Shown: piece after piece, positions 9,594 to 17,653 of the stretch | Position numbering within the stretch: the first letter of the stretch is position 1 | How the letters are laid out: the number at the start of each line of letters is the position of its first letter | Assembly (NCBI GenBank): GCA_017634455.1 | Contig: JAGBNK010000008.1 | Location: 1-64,000 of the forward strand | Direction: 5' to 3' | DNA from: Lachnospiraceae bacterium | GTDB lineage: Bacteria; Bacillota; Clostridia; Lachnospirales; Lachnospiraceae | DNA length: 64,000 bases | Position numbers and translations under genes: made by a program | Notes under the pieces: generated by a model | Database searches by the model: none | What the model saw: the letters and a program-made list of their open reading frames with translations, nothing else | Told to the model about the DNA's origin: nothing

Positions 9594-9935
9594 TTATGCA
9601 TTCAAAGTTGCAAGCAATGCTCCTGATTCTACTGACTGTCCTTCTGATACATCGATTGTAGCAACTGTTCCATCCTTTGGAGCTACAACAGGTGTTTCCA
9701 TCTTCATAACTTCCAATACCAAAATAGTATCTCCTGCCTTAACATTCTGTCCTACAGAAGCCTCAACCTTGAATACCTTTCCAGCTGCACCAGCTTCTAC
9801 CTTAACATTTCCAGCTGTTCCGCTAGCCTTTGGTGCTGCTGCAGGAGCTGCAACTGGGATTGAAGGTGTAGAACCTGTCTCCTCAACTGTAACATCATAT
9901 GCTTTTCCATTTACTGTGATTGTATAACTCTTCAT
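9594..9935 (-). CDS. Biotin carboxyl carrier protein (1.3S/GcdC-like)
   Basis: Small carrier that shuttles CO2 on biotin between carboxyltransferase and the membrane subunit. 113 residues: an N-terminal beta strand, a flexible Pro/Ala-rich linker (about 24-45), then a biotinyl domain with the acceptor lysine in EVMKMETP near residue 78. The layout matches the 1.3S subunit of transcarboxylase and the carrier subunits of Na+-pumping decarboxylases. GGAGG is 8 bases before ATG 9935. Confidence 0.95.
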   Translation of the reverse strand: MKSYTITVNGKAYDVTVEETGSTPSIPVAAPAAAPKASGTAGNVKVEAGAAGKVFKVEASVGQNVKAGDTILVLEVMKMETPVVAPKDGTVATIDVSEGQSVESGALLATLNA

Positions 9936-9951
9936 TGAATCGTCCTCCTAA

Positions 9952-10713
9952 TTAATATCTTCTCTTGATTGAGCGAACTACGAAATCATCTGTAGAAGCT
10001 CCTGTTGAAGCAGCAATAGCTGCTGTAATTACTGCAACTAATTCCAAATCATCAGTCTCATCATTTGAAATTACAGTTTCAATTTCTGTTTGGTTAACTT
10101 CTGCCTCTATGCTCTTATTCTTCTGCTCAGCAGCTTCCTTCATCTTGTTAGTCAGATAAGGAATAATATTGAAGCAATAGATAATAACAGCAATCAAAAT
10201 AAGTACTACAAATACTATTGCCATAGCCATAATTGTATTCAATCCGGCCTTTGCCATAATCTCAGATTTTGAATATACAATCTGAACATTTATAGCTGTA
10301 ACTTCAGAACTAACTGCGGAAATTACATAAGTTAAAGTCACATCTCTTTTTTCAAAAGAAATAGTCTCAACTGCCGAAATTGTCTTGCCGGCTTTAGTAA
10401 CTTCAAAGTTCTTGAAACCTACAAACTCACCAACCTGTGGCTGAACCTCAGCCCACTGCTGTAACATAGTAAGTTCCATCTGAGCTTCATCCGATTCCTT
10501 GTTGGAACCAGCCTGATTCTCATAATATGCAACATACTGCATAATTTCATCTGGGGTAAGCTTTATCAATGACTGGGCTGTGTTCTCGCATGATGCCTGG
10601 AGCATCTCGCTGGTATATCCAGCATATGTCTCCTCATCAGGCTGCTTAGCACAAGAACACAAACCTAACATAAGAACAAAAGCACTTACCAAAATCATAA
10701 GTTTCTTTTTCAT
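9952..10713 (-). CDS. OadG-family sodium-pump subunit with lipoprotein-type N terminus
   Basis: 253 residues. The N terminus is a lipoprotein signal (MKKKLMILVSAFVLMLGL, lipobox ending at Cys about 20), followed by about 130 residues of predicted extracytoplasmic domain, one membrane segment (about 158-182) and a charged cytoplasmic tail ending in AVITAAIAAS and FVVRSIKRRY, typical of OadG-like subunits. OadG normally is a single-pass scaffold of under 100 residues, so the exported domain is an addition. ATG 10713 is chosen because AAAGGTGA precedes it. It is located between the acyl-CoA carboxyltransferase and biotin carrier genes. Confidence 0.8.
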   Translation of the reverse strand: MKKKLMILVSAFVLMLGLCSCAKQPDEETYAGYTSEMLQASCENTAQSLIKLTPDEIMQYVAYYENQAGSNKESDEAQMELTMLQQWAEVQPQVGEFVGFKNFEVTKAGKTISAVETISFEKRDVTLTYVISAVSSEVTAINVQIVYSKSEIMAKAGLNTIMAMAIVFVVLILIAVIIYCFNIIPYLTNKMKEAAEQKNKSIEAEVNQTEIETVISNDETDDLELVAVITAAIAASTGASTDDFVVRSIKRRY

Positions 10714-10726
10714 TCTATCACCTTTC

Positions 10727-12133
10727 TTACTTAGAACCATGCTTCTTGTATGGGCCCTCTACTCTCTTTGTAAACAACATTTCAAAAGATGCAATTAAAT
10801 ATTTACGGCAGTCAGCAGGATTTACAATTCTGTCAACATAGCCTCTTCTTGCAGCATTATTTACACCACAATTTGTAGCTTCATATTCAGCTGCCTTCTC
10901 TGCAAAATCAACATTTGAATCTGCATAGATAATCTTAGCAGCGCTATCAGCTTCCATAGCAGCAATTTTAGTATCAGCAAATGCAAATACCAAATCTGCT
11001 CCAAGTGACTTAGAATTCATAGCAACATATGCTGAACCCAAAGCATCCTTTGTAATAAAGTTGATCTTTGGAACTGTAGCTTCAGCCAATGCTGATGTCA
11101 TCTTAGCAAGAGATTTGATTAAATGATACTCTCCATAAACTGATGCATCATAACCATCAACATTTGTCAAAGTTAAAAGTGGAATGTCAAATGCATCACA
11201 GAAGTTAATGAAATCTGCAGCCTTGTCACAGCCATCAGCTGTAAGTACGTTAGTATTCTCATCATTTACATTTGAATTTCCAACAACACCAACAGTGATA
11301 CCATTTAACTTAATGAATCCTGTAAACATCTCCTGTGCAAATCCAGGCTTAGACTCAAACATCACTCTGCCATCAGAAAGCTCTGTAGCAAATGCAGCTG
11401 CATCCAAAACCTTGTCCTCAAGTCCTTCAGATGCTCTATTCAAGTCATCAAGGCACTCTTCAACACAGCCCTCCTCAACATTAGAGCCTGGCAAGATGCA
11501 TACAAGTTTTCTGATTGCATCAAACACTTCTGACTCCTGGCCAACGAAATCCACATTACCTGCTTCATTTAACTGGAAATCAGCAGATGAAGTATCAAGT
11601 ACCTCTGTTCTGTTTCCTTCAATAGTATCAGGTGTGTTAACAAATAACTTAGCTTCCTTTGACATAAATGTGAAATCACTAAGTCCAGGAAGAACACTAA
11701 GTCCACCACCACAGTTGCCTAATACAGCAACAATCTGTGGAACAACTCCTGAAGCTTCTGTAGCCTTGGCATAAATAGCACCAACGCTCTCCAATGCATC
11801 CATAGATTCCTGAAGTCTAACGCCACCACAATCTACAAGTCCAATAACCGGTGCACCCATCTTAATAGCCATGTCATAAACTGACATAATCTTCTTGGCG
11901 TGCATCTCACCGATTGTACCACCTAGTACACTAGAATCCTGGCTGTATACGAACACAAGATTTCCATCAATCAATCCGTGTCCAATTACAACTCCGTCTG
12001 ATTCTGCTTTGTTCTCGTTTAAGTTGAAGTCTGTAGCTCTGGCTGTAACCATAGCCCCAAGCTCTACAAAGCTGTGCTCATCGAGCAACTCTTCAAGTCG
12101 AGAAATTGCAGGACTAGTCTTTAATTCACTCAT
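10727..12133 (-). CDS. Acyl-CoA carboxyltransferase (MmdA/PccB/12S-like)
   Basis: 468-residue crotonase-fold carboxyltransferase with N and C domains. The N domain has GGTIGEMHAKKI near residue 85 and VIGLVDCGGVRLQES; the CGGGLSVLPGLSDF segment forms the acyl-CoA oxyanion pocket; the C domain includes LTNVDGYDASVYGEYH. Members use methylmalonyl-, propionyl-, malonyl- or glutaconyl-CoA; the substrate is not decided by the sequence, though methylmalonyl-CoA is the best guess. It is a little shorter than PccB. First gene of the operon; GGAGG precedes ATG 12133. Confidence 0.88.
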   Translation of the reverse strand: MSELKTSPAISRLEELLDEHSFVELGAMVTARATDFNLNENKAESDGVVIGHGLIDGNLVFVYSQDSSVLGGTIGEMHAKKIMSVYDMAIKMGAPVIGLVDCGGVRLQESMDALESVGAIYAKATEASGVVPQIVAVLGNCGGGLSVLPGLSDFTFMSKEAKLFVNTPDTIEGNRTEVLDTSSADFQLNEAGNVDFVGQESEVFDAIRKLVCILPGSNVEEGCVEECLDDLNRASEGLEDKVLDAAAFATELSDGRVMFESKPGFAQEMFTGFIKLNGITVGVVGNSNVNDENTNVLTADGCDKAADFINFCDAFDIPLLTLTNVDGYDASVYGEYHLIKSLAKMTSALAEATVPKINFITKDALGSAYVAMNSKSLGADLVFAFADTKIAAMEADSAAKIIYADSNVDFAEKAAEYEATNCGVNNAARRGYVDRIVNPADCRKYLIASFEMLFTKRVEGPYKKHGSK

Positions 12134-12182
12134 ATTTATTCCTCCATTAATTTAAATTAAAAAACAAATTTCGCTAATCTAT

Positions 12183-12211
12183 ATAATACCCAAATAGGGA
12201 AATATTTTCAA
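12183..12211 (-). promoter_or_regulatory. Promoter of the carboxyltransferase operon
   Basis: Minus-strand -35 TTGAAA (12206-12211), 17-base spacer, -10 TATTAT (12183-12188), about 50 bases before the first gene. The spacer contains CCCTATTTGGG, a small inverted repeat that could be an operator. Confidence 0.7.
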
Positions 12212-12262
12212 TGGTTTCAAAGGGGTTTTAGAGGAAAATTGTTAATTTTTTGTCATTTTCAC

Positions 12263-12304
12263 GAAAAAATAAAACCTTCTCTCCAGTTTCCTGAAAAAAA
12301 GGTT
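12263..12304 (-). terminator. Terminator of scpA-scpB
   Basis: A 14-bp stem with G-U pairs (AACCTTTTTTTCAG with CTGGAGAGAAGGTT), a GAAA tetraloop, then TTTTATTTTTT on the minus strand, directly after the scpB stop. Confidence 0.92.
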
Positions 12305-12313
12305 AAATATATA

Positions 12314-12886
12314 TTATTCTCCGCCTACATCAAGCTTGATTTCATTTTCCGCTTCCTCTTTGAATTCCTCAAGCAATTCCGGTGTAGGTGCAGGCAATTC
12401 ATCAAGAGATGATACACCAAAGCTTCGCAAGAATTCCTCTGTAGTTCCAAATAGCATTGGTCTACCTGGAGCATCCAATCTACCAAGCTCAGTTACCAGT
12501 GAGTATTCCACCAGTTTACTTACAGCATGATCACAGGACACGCCACGAATCTTCTCGATTTCAGATTTGGTAATAGGCTGCTTATAAGCAATGATAGACA
12601 GTGTCTCCAAAAGAACATCTGTAAGCTGGGCTTTTCTAGGCTGCTTGGCAATATTTATCAAATATTCATATATATTAGCTGATGTGCACATCTGATATGC
12701 TCCATCAATCTCACTAATTACAACGCCTCTGCCCTCTTCTTCCCAGCGAGCCTTCATATCTTCAATTGTATCTATAATTTCTTTCTTATCTACATCCAAA
12801 GCTTTGGCAATCTTGGATGGTTCAACAGCTTCACCAAAAGTAAATAATATACCTTCAATAGCTGCTTCTAATTCATGCTTATCCAT
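12314..12886 (-). CDS. scpB: Segregation and condensation protein B
   Basis: Kite subunit of the SMC-ScpAB condensin complex that organises and segregates the chromosome. 190 residues with two winged-helix domains; the conserved segment LLETLSIIAYKQPITKSEIEKIRGV and DAPGRPMLFGTTEEFLRSFG are present. GGAG lies 7 bases before ATG 12886. It follows scpA with a gap of about 60 bases that contains a 14-base palindrome (12923-12936). Confidence 0.96.
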   Translation of the reverse strand: MDKHELEAAIEGILFTFGEAVEPSKIAKALDVDKKEIIDTIEDMKARWEEEGRGVVISEIDGAYQMCTSANIYEYLINIAKQPRKAQLTDVLLETLSIIAYKQPITKSEIEKIRGVSCDHAVSKLVEYSLVTELGRLDAPGRPMLFGTTEEFLRSFGVSSLDELPAPTPELLEEFKEEAENEIKLDVGGE

Positions 12887-12946
12887 TTATAAACTCCATA
12901 ATCAGTAAATAATATGATTCAAATGCACATGTGCATATAGCAGAAT

Positions 12947-13696
12947 CTATGCTGCTAATTTCGATTCAATCTCAATATCACCGAAGATTTCTTCCTGTGA
13001 AATAATAATATTACCAGCTTTCATCATTTCCAAAATAGCAAGGAAAGTAACAATAACTTCCAGCTTAGAATGTGATTTCTCAAGCATCTGTCTAAAGCTG
13101 AAATGCTTATGGCTGGCAGCATATTCCTGTAAATATACCATCTTGTCTTCAAGAGAAATCTCTTCTTTCTTAATAGAACCAAACTTGGAACGAACAGGAT
13201 CAATTCTATTCTTCTGTCTCTTGATAACGCTCTTGAAAATGTCATTCAACTGATTCAATGTCAAATCATTCATAAGCTCACTTGTATCAATTGGAGCCTG
13301 ATATTTCTCAACTTCCTCAGGAATAGTTGCTTCCTTATAGAATATCTTGGAAGCATCCATCTGTCTGTCCTTGAGATTGTATGCCATACATTTATATAAT
13401 TTGTATTCCAACAACTGCTGTACAAGTTCTGCTCTAGGATCTTCTTCCTCCTCATCCTCAGTTTCCTGAGCCGGAAGTAACATCTTGGATTTAATATCCA
13501 ACAGAGTGGCAGCCATGAACATAAATTCACTCATTATATTCAAGTCAGCCTCCTGCATCTGACGGAGGTAGTCCATATATTGACTTGTAATTTCAACAAT
13601 AGGAATGTCGTAAATACTAACTTTATTCTTGTTTATCAAATGAAGTAATAAATCTAAAGGTCCTTCAAAAACCTGTAATTTAAATTCAAGATTCAT
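12947..13696 (-). CDS. scpA: Segregation and condensation protein A
   Basis: Kleisin subunit of the SMC-ScpAB complex. About 249 residues, beginning MNLEFKLQVFEGPLDLLLHLI, the family's typical start, with the N-terminal SMC-neck-binding helices and a C-terminal winged helix. ATG 13696 is preferred (GAGAGG 9 bases upstream); ATG 13702 is only 3 bases from it. The gene has its own promoter and a candidate NrdR operator. Confidence 0.95.
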   Translation of the reverse strand: MNLEFKLQVFEGPLDLLLHLINKNKVSIYDIPIVEITSQYMDYLRQMQEADLNIMSEFMFMAATLLDIKSKMLLPAQETEDEEEEDPRAELVQQLLEYKLYKCMAYNLKDRQMDASKIFYKEATIPEEVEKYQAPIDTSELMNDLTLNQLNDIFKSVIKRQKNRIDPVRSKFGSIKKEEISLEDKMVYLQEYAASHKHFSFRQMLEKSHSKLEVIVTFLAILEMMKAGNIIISQEEIFGDIEIESKLAA

Positions 13697-13727
13697 TTTC
13701 ATAATCCTCTCAATTATTCTAAAGCAC

Positions 13728-13756
13728 ATTATATAGTAAAAAAACATGTTTTACAA
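13728..13756 (-). promoter_or_regulatory. Promoter of scpA-scpB
   Basis: Minus-strand -35 TTGTAA (13751-13756), 17-base spacer, -10 TATAAT (13728-13733), 31 bases before the scpA start. The spacer carries part of a small palindrome AAAACATGTTTT. Confidence 0.82.
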
Positions 13757-13762
13757 GAGAAA

Positions 13763-13810
13763 ACACAACATTTAGTGTTTTGCAGTAAATACAATTACTA
13801 TTTATTGTAT
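13763..13810 (-). promoter_or_regulatory. Candidate NrdR operator pair upstream of scpA
   Basis: ACACAACATTTAGTGT (13763-13778) matches 14 of 16 positions of the NrdR box ACACWATATATWGTGT and is extended by AAA/TTT arms. TTACTATTTATTGTAT (13795-13810) matches 12 of 16. Their centres are 32 bp apart, the three-helical-turn spacing typical of paired NrdR boxes. The first box ends a few bases upstream of the -35. Binding is inferred, not shown. Confidence 0.5.
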
Positions 13811-13822
13811 TACATAATTTAA

Positions 13823-13842
13823 GCCCCTGAAAATCCAGGGGC
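13823..13842 (-). terminator. Terminator of pnp
   Basis: GCCCCTG / CAGGGGC hairpin with a GATTTT loop, 33 bases after the pnp stop. The following tract (TTAAATTAT) is only moderately T-rich. Confidence 0.75.
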
Positions 13843-13875
13843 CTAAAACAATAATCACATTTTACAATGTATATC

Positions 13876-15960
13876 TTACTGGCAATCCTTGATGCTGAAG
13901 CTGATTCTGCCCATCTTGTCTTTACCAAGGCATACAACCTTAACAACATCTCCCAAAGTAAGTACATCTTCTACATGCTCAATTCTCTCTTTGGCAATCT
14001 TAGAAATGTGAACCATTCCTTCCTTGCCAGGAGCAAACTCGATAAATGCACCAAATTCCTTGATACTGATAACCTTACCTGTAAATACCTGACCTTCTTC
14101 GAAATCAGTTGTGATGATTTCAATCATCTTCACAGCTTCTTCCATCTTAGCCTTGTCAGTACCACATACAGATACATTTCCCTCATCTGTAATATCGATC
14201 TTCACGCCTGTACGCTCAATGATTTCATTGATTGTCTTACCACGCTGACCTACTACATCACCAATCTTGGCTGGATCAATCTGAATCTGAATAATCTTTG
14301 GAGCATATTCTCCAACTTCCTTACGAGGCTCAGCAATTGCTTTGGACATACATGTATCCATAATGAAGAAACGTGCTTCACGAGTTCTTCTGATTGCCTC
14401 CTCAACGATAGGTCTTGTAAGACCATGAATCTTGATATCCATCTGAATTGCTGTGATACCGTCCTTAGTACCTGTAACCTTGAAGTCCATGTCTCCGAAG
14501 AAATCTTCAAGACCCTGAATATCTGTAAGTACCAGATAATCATCATCTGTATCTCCTGTTACAAGACCACAAGAAATACCAGCAACCATCTTCTTAATTG
14601 GAACACCAGCAGCCATAAGTGACATACAAGATGCACATGTTGAAGCCATTGATGTAGAACCATTTGACTCAAATGTCTCTGAAACAGCACGGATTGCATA
14701 TGGGAATTCCTCTGTTGAAGGAAGAACTGGAAGCAATGCTCTCTCAGCTAATGCACCGTGACCGATTTCACGACGTCCTGGTCCTCTTGAAGGCTTTGTC
14801 TCACCTACTGAGTATGATGGAAAGTTGTAATGATGCATATATCTCTTCTCTGTTACGAACTCATCTAATCCATCAACTCTCTGAACCTCAGAAAGAGGTG
14901 CAAGTGTTACAATATCGCAAATCTGAGTTTGTCCTCTTGTGAACATAGCTGAACCATGAACTCTAGGAATCAAATCAACTTCTGCTGAAAGTGGACGAAT
15001 CTCATCAATAGCACGACCGTCTGGACGCTTATGATCCTTCAAAATCATCTTACGAACTGTCTTCTTCTGGTACTGATATACAGCCTCACCGAGAACAGCT
15101 AACCACTCTTCATTATCAGCAAATGCTTCCTCGAACTTCTCAGTAATCTGACGAATGTTCTCCTCACGCACCTGCTTCTCATCTGTAAATACAGCATCTT
15201 CCATCTCTGCTGGAGTTACAATCTCTCTCATTGCTGCAAACATTTCCTCTGGAATTGCGCAGCTTGTATATTCATGCTTAGGCTTACCGATTTCAGCAAC
15301 CATCTTGTTGATGAATTCAATAATTGTCTGGTTTACATCATGAGCCTTATAAATAGCCTCAATCATCTTGTCCTCAGGAATTTCATTAGCACCAGCCTCG
15401 ATCATAATAACCTTCTCTGATGTAGAAGCAACTGTAAGCTTCAAATCACCCTTATCCCACTGCTCCTGAGATGGGTTGATGATGAATTCTCCATCAATCA
15501 TACCAACCTGTGTCATAGCACATGGACCATCAAATGGGATATCTGAAATACATGTTGCCATTGCAGCACCAATCATAGCTACAAGCTCTGGACGGCACTC
15601 AGGATCAACAGACATTACCATGTTGTTCAATGTAACATCATTTCTGTAATCCTTTGGGAACAATGGACGCATTGGTCTATCAATAACACGAGCTGTAAGA
15701 ACTGAGTTCTCAGACGCCTTACCCTCTCTCTTGTTAAATCCACCTGGGATCTTTCCAACAGCATATAATTTCTCTTCAAATTCAACTGAAAGTGGGAAGA
15801 AATCAATTCCTTCTCTTGGCTTTTCAGAAGCTGTAGCTGTAGATAATACAGTAGTCTCACCATACTGAATCAAAACAGCACCATTTGCCTGTGCGGCAAC
15901 TCTGCCAGTGTCAATTTTCAAAGTTCTTCCGGCAAGTTCCATTGTAAATGTCTTTGTCAT
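13876..15960 (-). CDS. pnp: Polyribonucleotide nucleotidyltransferase (PNPase)
   Basis: 3'-5' phosphorolytic exoribonuclease of the RNA degradation machinery. 694 residues: two RNase PH domains (about 10-225 and 305-540), the linking helical domain, then a KH domain (GQRGKTINEIIERTG near 560) and an S1 domain (KEFGAFIEFAPGKEGMVHIS near 635). ATG 15960 is chosen because AAGGAGAAAG precedes it; an upstream in-frame ATG at 16017 lies inside the leader hairpin. Follows rpsO as in many bacteria. Confidence 0.97.
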   Translation of the reverse strand: MTKTFTMELAGRTLKIDTGRVAAQANGAVLIQYGETTVLSTATASEKPREGIDFFPLSVEFEEKLYAVGKIPGGFNKREGKASENSVLTARVIDRPMRPLFPKDYRNDVTLNNMVMSVDPECRPELVAMIGAAMATCISDIPFDGPCAMTQVGMIDGEFIINPSQEQWDKGDLKLTVASTSEKVIMIEAGANEIPEDKMIEAIYKAHDVNQTIIEFINKMVAEIGKPKHEYTSCAIPEEMFAAMREIVTPAEMEDAVFTDEKQVREENIRQITEKFEEAFADNEEWLAVLGEAVYQYQKKTVRKMILKDHKRPDGRAIDEIRPLSAEVDLIPRVHGSAMFTRGQTQICDIVTLAPLSEVQRVDGLDEFVTEKRYMHHYNFPSYSVGETKPSRGPGRREIGHGALAERALLPVLPSTEEFPYAIRAVSETFESNGSTSMASTCASCMSLMAAGVPIKKMVAGISCGLVTGDTDDDYLVLTDIQGLEDFFGDMDFKVTGTKDGITAIQMDIKIHGLTRPIVEEAIRRTREARFFIMDTCMSKAIAEPRKEVGEYAPKIIQIQIDPAKIGDVVGQRGKTINEIIERTGVKIDITDEGNVSVCGTDKAKMEEAVKMIEIITTDFEEGQVFTGKVISIKEFGAFIEFAPGKEGMVHISKIAKERIEHVEDVLTLGDVVKVVCLGKDKMGRISFSIKDCQ

Positions 15961-15986
15961 TTCTCTTTCTCCTTGTTTGAAATACT

Positions 15987-16063
15987 TAGGTAGAAACCGA
16001 AAACACTGATTAACCAAAAACCTATTTTTAACTAATCAGTGGTCTCGGTAACATCTCTACCTA
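15987..16063 (-). promoter_or_regulatory. Long imperfect hairpin in the pnp leader
   Basis: A 77-base structure of three nested stems: TAGGTAGA (15987-15994) with TCTACCTA (16056-16063); ACCGA (15996-16000) with TCGGT (16045-16049); CACTGATTA (16004-16012) with TAATCAGTG (16033-16041). It ends about 15 bases upstream of the pnp ribosome site. In E. coli a leader stem cut by RNase III mediates pnp autoregulation; a similar role is inferred here. Confidence 0.7.
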
Positions 16064-16071
16064 TATACATC

Positions 16072-16105
16072 AAAAAGACGGAAGTAGATACCTACTCCGT
16101 CTTTT
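16072..16105 (-). terminator. Terminator of rpsO
   Basis: Minus-strand AAAAGACGGAGTAG and CTACTTCCGTCTTTT form a hairpin with one bulge and a GTAT loop, ending in TTTTT. It lies just after rpsO and just before the pnp leader hairpin, so pnp expression may depend on read-through; no convincing separate promoter for pnp was found. Confidence 0.8.
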
Positions 16106-16116
16106 CGCTAGCATAA

Positions 16117-16383
16117 TTACTTTCTCAAGCCTAAACGCTCGATTAATGAACGATATCTCTCAATATCTGTATCCTTAAGATATCCAAGAAGATTACGTCT
16201 CTTACCAATCATCTTAAGCATACCACGTCTTGAATGATGATCCTTTGGATTCTCCTTCAAATGCTCAGTAAGCTCCTGAATTCTAGCTGTAAGTACTGCA
16301 ACCTGAACTTCTGGTGAACCTGTATCTCCAGCTGTTCTTGCATACTCATTGATGATTGCCTGTTTCTTTTCTTTTGTAATCAT
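16117..16383 (-). CDS. rpsO: 30S ribosomal protein S15
   Basis: 88 residues, full length. Binds the 16S rRNA central domain three-way junction. Typical sequence: [36 protein letters not shown] and a C-terminal [18 protein letters not shown] precedes ATG 16383. Followed by terminator and pnp. Confidence 0.98.
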   Translation of the reverse strand: MITKEKKQAIINEYARTAGDTGSPEVQVAVLTARIQELTEHLKENPKDHHSRRGMLKMIGKRRNLLGYLKDTDIERYRSLIERLGLRK

Positions 16384-16394
16384 TTTGTTTTCCT

Positions 16395-16466
16395 CCTAAT
16401 ATTTTATACGCCTGTAATCAGCAGAAGGTCGGAGTGTCCATCCACCGAATACGGGTAAACTCACAC
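16395..16466 (-). promoter_or_regulatory. Possible structured leader of rpsO
   Basis: Between the predicted start site and the ribosome site lies a GC-richer stretch with a CCG/CGG mini-hairpin (16445-16454) and GTGT/ACAC or GAGT/ACTC pairings around it. S15 represses its own mRNA through varied leader folds in other bacteria; whether this one does so is open. Confidence 0.35.
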
Positions 16467-16472
16467 CATGCT

Positions 16473-16501
16473 ATTTTAGCACAGCATTATATTATTGTAA
16501 A
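16473..16501 (-). promoter_or_regulatory. Promoter of rpsO
   Basis: Minus-strand -35 TTTACA (16496-16501), 17-base spacer, -10 TAAAAT (16473-16478). It begins right after the NlpC/P60 stop codon. Confidence 0.75.
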
Positions 16502-16511
16502 CAACACATTT

Positions 16512-17552
16512 TTAGTTCAACAAGCTTGTGCAGCAAATTGGATTTCTATAAAATGCATTGGAAACAATTATACCTGTTGTCTCTGTACTAGCATGAACAA
16601 TCTGTCCACCACCAATATAGATAGCCACATGGCTAATTCCACCACTACCATAGAATAACAAGTCTCCAGGCTGAAGTTCTGAAGTAGATACTCTTGTACC
16701 ATAATTAGCCTGAGCTCTTGATGAATGAGGAAGTGATATTCCATATTTTGAATAAATAGAAAGTACAAATCCTGAGCAGTCAGCTCCACGTGTAAGACTT
16801 GTTCCGCCCCATACATATGGATTTCCAACAAATTGAAGGGCATAATTTACAAGATCAACTCTCACATCAGATACGCCCTCGCCATATCTAGCTTCTGACA
16901 TTGTCATAGCATCTGGCAAAGCAATTCCGCACTCAACAAATTCTGCAGAAATATAACCAGTCTCTCCATCAACATTTACCTGAACCCAATCACCTAATTC
17001 AGCAATTACTTCAAGCTCATCCCCAGAGAATACATTTGATAAAATGGCAGAATCTGTATTGGCCTCAAGACGCACATGTACAGCATCAGCTGTAACCTTG
17101 GCCTTGTTGGTTGCAACTTCATTGGCTTTAGCCAAAGCTTCACTACCAGTAACAATAAATTCGGCAGAAACATATCCTTCTACCTCACCTGACTTAATAT
17201 GATACCAGTCTCCTTCTGTTCCAAGAATTTCAACCGCACCATTTTCAGGAAGCTTACCAACCATAGAAGCTTCTGAATCAGCTGCTTCTCTAATATTCAG
17301 ATTTCCCTCAGCAATAGACATACCGAGATTTGTATAACCATACTTTGATGCATCTGCAACTGCTGTCTGAACAGCGCCGGAATCTGCAACCAAAGCATCG
17401 GAATTTGATAAGCCAGAAGCTGACATAGATACAATACCAGCTGTGGCATTAAAAGCATTTTCACTATTAGAATTACTATTCTTTACTACTGACGATATCA
17501 TCAATGATGATACACATAGCACTGTAAAAGCACTAATGATTCTTTTCTTCAT
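16512..17552 (-). CDS. Secreted NlpC/P60 cell-wall endopeptidase with SH3 domains
   Basis: Predicted D,L-endopeptidase that cuts peptidoglycan stem peptides outside the cell. 346 residues from ATG 17552 (GGAGG upstream): signal peptide (about 1-25), two bacterial SH3 domains (about 75-135 and 150-210; SMVGKLPENGAVEILG, ILSNVFSGDELEVIA), and a C-terminal NlpC/P60 domain with catalytic Cys in RGADCSGFVLS, His in SHVAIYIGGG and the third polar residue His in IVHAST. It stands alone between ribF and rpsO with its own promoter and a candidate WalR site. Confidence 0.93.
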   Translation of the reverse strand: MKKRIISAFTVLCVSSLMISSVVKNSNSNSENAFNATAGIVSMSASGLSNSDALVADSGAVQTAVADASKYGYTNLGMSIAEGNLNIREAADSEASMVGKLPENGAVEILGTEGDWYHIKSGEVEGYVSAEFIVTGSEALAKANEVATNKAKVTADAVHVRLEANTDSAILSNVFSGDELEVIAELGDWVQVNVDGETGYISAEFVECGIALPDAMTMSEARYGEGVSDVRVDLVNYALQFVGNPYVWGGTSLTRGADCSGFVLSIYSKYGISLPHSSRAQANYGTRVSTSELQPGDLLFYGSGGISHVAIYIGGGQIVHASTETTGIIVSNAFYRNPICCTSLLN

Positions 17553-17618
17553 CTTTTCCTCCAATTTTTCTGCAAAAAACAGAAAAACTACATTACCAAA
17601 TAATCGTTTCCAAATGGT

Positions 17619-17647
17619 AGTATACAGTGTGTTACAATAAATGTCAA
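17619..17647 (-). promoter_or_regulatory. Promoter of the NlpC/P60 gene
   Basis: Minus-strand -35 TTGACA (17642-17647, perfect), 17-base spacer, -10 TATACT (17619-17624). Confidence 0.9.
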
Positions 17648-17653
17648 CATTTT

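Noticed and set aside
12923..12936. 14-base palindrome ATGCACATGTGCAT between scpA and scpB
   Set aside because: Lies inside a tight gene pair without promoter elements; may be chance, and no regulator with this site is known to me.
13741..13752. AAAACATGTTTT in the scpA promoter as a further operator
   Set aside because: Short A/T-rich palindrome likely to arise by chance; the neighbouring NrdR-like boxes have better support.
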